From Spirosoma aerolatum (GTDB taxonomy: Bacteria > Bacteroidota > Bacteroidia > Cytophagales > Spirosomataceae): a stretch of 64,000 bases of DNA. Shown here one piece after another: positions 62,928-64,000 of the stretch. The translations under genes and the position numbers were made by a program. Positions within the stretch are counted from its first letter, which is position 1. Each line of letters starts with the position of its first letter. The DNA is taken from contig NZ_CP020104.1 in assembly GCF_002056795.1 (NCBI RefSeq), positions 2,367,001 to 2,431,000 of the forward strand, written 5' to 3'. The notes beneath the pieces were generated by a model. It made no database searches. It was not told the DNA's origin and saw only the letters and a program-made list of their open reading frames with translations.

Positions 62928-63905
62928 TTATCTGGATAGAAAATAGCCTATTCCAAGGCCAAAAGCTCTGTTTTTAACAGTAGGCTCATTTACGGATATC
63001 GTTGGATTGGTATTGGACAGCCCAAAGCTGTAGAACACATTCAGTGTCAGGCCCGAAGGTAGGTCGTACCAGGCAGAAGCCCGAAGCCCGAAGTCGATTG
63101 GAGTAAAGGTATCCGTTTGAGAATTACCTATTGTGGCATTCTCAGATCCGACCTTTCCACTCAATGCATATCCAGAATACAGCCCGCCACCAAGCAGCAG
63201 TTGTCCGCTCGAAGTCGGAATTTTGAATAATAGATCAATTGGTACTTCAAGGTAGTTGACGCTGAATTTTAGACTAGCGTTCGTAGTGGGATTAACCAGT
63301 TTGGTCCCTTTACTTGAATACAGTAGTTGGGGGCGAAATCGTCCACTTTTACCGATAGGCTTATCGACCATTATACCTGCCTGAAAACCAATAAAATTAC
63401 TGGTAGAATAATAGTTAGGGTTAAAGGAAAATGATGCACTCTGAATACCGCCCCTGAATCCAAAACGCACACCCTGTGGTATGTCCGTCTGCCGTGCCTG
63501 CGAAACAGGGGTGGGGGTGTTTTGTTTGTATGGCGCCGTTGTGGGTACTGGCGCTGGCTGAACGGTCGTCGGTACGGGCTGGGTAGGCGTTGGTGCCGGC
63601 TGAGCTACTTTTGTAAACTGTTCTATTTCACCGTTAGTCCCATACTTTAGATAATTAAAATTGGTTTTCTGTACTCGAAAGATAGGACCTTTGGGGTTGT
63701 TGAATCGCTTATAAACAATTTCTTTATCCGTGATTTCGATGACCAGCACTTCCAGTTGTGTGCCATCCCGCTGAACGAGTAAGTCAGGCTTAGGCGTAGG
63801 GGCTAGCTTTGGGGTTGTAGGGCGTGTACGGGGCTGCGCATGAACTGTTGTTAAGAAGGCAGTCAGCAAACAGGTTAACAAAAGGGGGAGTATGTGCTTG
63901 TGCAT
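62928..63905 (-). CDS. PorT-type outer membrane beta-barrel protein
   Basis: A 325-residue exported protein with a signal peptide ending TVHAQ. A short domain (LLVQRDGTQLEVLVIEITDKEI) and a Pro/Thr-rich linker (residues about 105-140) precede an eight-stranded barrel of the OMP_b-brl_2/PorT type, beginning VRFGFRGGIQSASFSF and ending GLGIGYFLSR. The Pro/Thr linker is low complexity. The role is unknown; relatives occur in gliding or type IX secretion-linked genes and in cell-envelope stress sets. Confidence 0.85.
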   Translation of the reverse strand: MHKHILPLLLTCLLTAFLTTVHAQPRTRPTTPKLAPTPKPDLLVQRDGTQLEVLVIEITDKEIVYKRFNNPKGPIFRVQKTNFNYLKYGTNGEIEQFTKVAQPAPTPTQPVPTTVQPAPVPTTAPYKQNTPTPVSQARQTDIPQGVRFGFRGGIQSASFSFNPNYYSTSNFIGFQAGIMVDKPIGKSGRFRPQLLYSSKGTKLVNPTTNASLKFSVNYLEVPIDLLFKIPTSSGQLLLGGGLYSGYALSGKVGSENATIGNSQTDTFTPIDFGLRASAWYDLPSGLTLNVFYSFGLSNTNPTISVNEPTVKNRAFGLGIGYFLSR

Positions 63906-64000
63906 GATCGTATTTGAGTCGTCAAGTGGATGATATATAGAGAGAGAGCTTCTGGGGACAGGCCGATTTGCCTTCCCGCCAGGCCGGGGTTTACTTTTTT

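Noticed and set aside
1..64000. Search for tRNA, rRNA, CRISPR arrays, insertion sequences and prophage genes
   Set aside because: No cloverleaf, regularly spaced repeats, transposase with terminal repeats or phage structural genes were recognised by reading; a covariance-model search could still find a small RNA.

Overview
The window reads as chromosome of a free-living member of the Bacteroidota, most likely order Cytophagales (Spirosoma-like). The basis is a SusC/SusD pair with an adjacent ECF sigma factor, FucP-type sugar transporter, Wzi and UpxY/NusG-like capsule proteins, a LytS-type kinase, many secreted glycan-active proteins and frequent ATGA/TAATG gene overlaps. The genus is an inference. 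No rRNA, tRNA, CRISPR array, insertion sequence or prophage was seen.

Region 1 (1-19353, all + strand) is a surface polysaccharide (capsule or O-antigen) locus. It opens with the tail of a sugar aminotransferase and continues with glycosyltransferases, two methyltransferases and a GT-C-like membrane protein. Next come an acetamidino-sugar module (HisH-like, HisF-like and WbpG-like proteins), a FemAB-like transferase, a second sugar aminotransferase, a DUF354 protein, a polysaccharide deacetylase-like protein, VanZ and the UDP-GlcNAc 2-epimerase WecB. It ends with a NusG-like antiterminator, a Wzi-type assembly protein, a small exported protein and a CpsB-type PHP phosphatase. The genes at 127-6143 and 11029-13280 look markedly more AT-rich than the rest, as expected for exchangeable polysaccharide genes.

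Region 2 (19354-26440) is a mixed regulatory stretch: a sigma-70 factor, a VOC protein, two convergent single-domain response regulators (one with Glu in place of the phospho-Asp), a decayed surface-protein gene, two small proteins, a 7TM/LytS-like histidine kinase, a DUF805 protein and a small membrane protein.

Region 3 (26449-35373, - strand) is a polysaccharide-utilisation-type operon: ECF sigma, a 67-residue anti-sigma-like remnant, SusC, SusD, a neutral-ceramidase-like hydrolase and a PqaA-like protein.

Region 4 (35884-50252, + strand) has three tandem paralogues that join a beta-propeller to an alpha/alpha-toroid-like domain; the third is frameshifted at a G6 tract. They are followed by an HpcH/HpaI aldolase, a 703-residue unknown membrane protein, a glycerophosphodiesterase, a purple-acid-phosphatase-like protein, a NagX/HGSNAT-like acetyltransferase and an Rpn-like nuclease.

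Region 5 (50278-61066) is an amino-sugar catabolic set: an unusual GH-like protein and a second NagX/HGSNAT homologue (- strand), then a GH20 hexosaminidase, ROK kinase, FucP-type transporter, XylR-type regulator and GH43/GH32-like propeller (+ strand). Region 6 (61212-63905, - strand) has a PKD/PPC-like lipoprotein and a PorT-type beta-barrel.

The most striking feature that the genes do not explain is a set of long, mostly perfect inverted repeats (17-33 bp arms, unrelated to one another) in the gaps between genes. They are listed individually.
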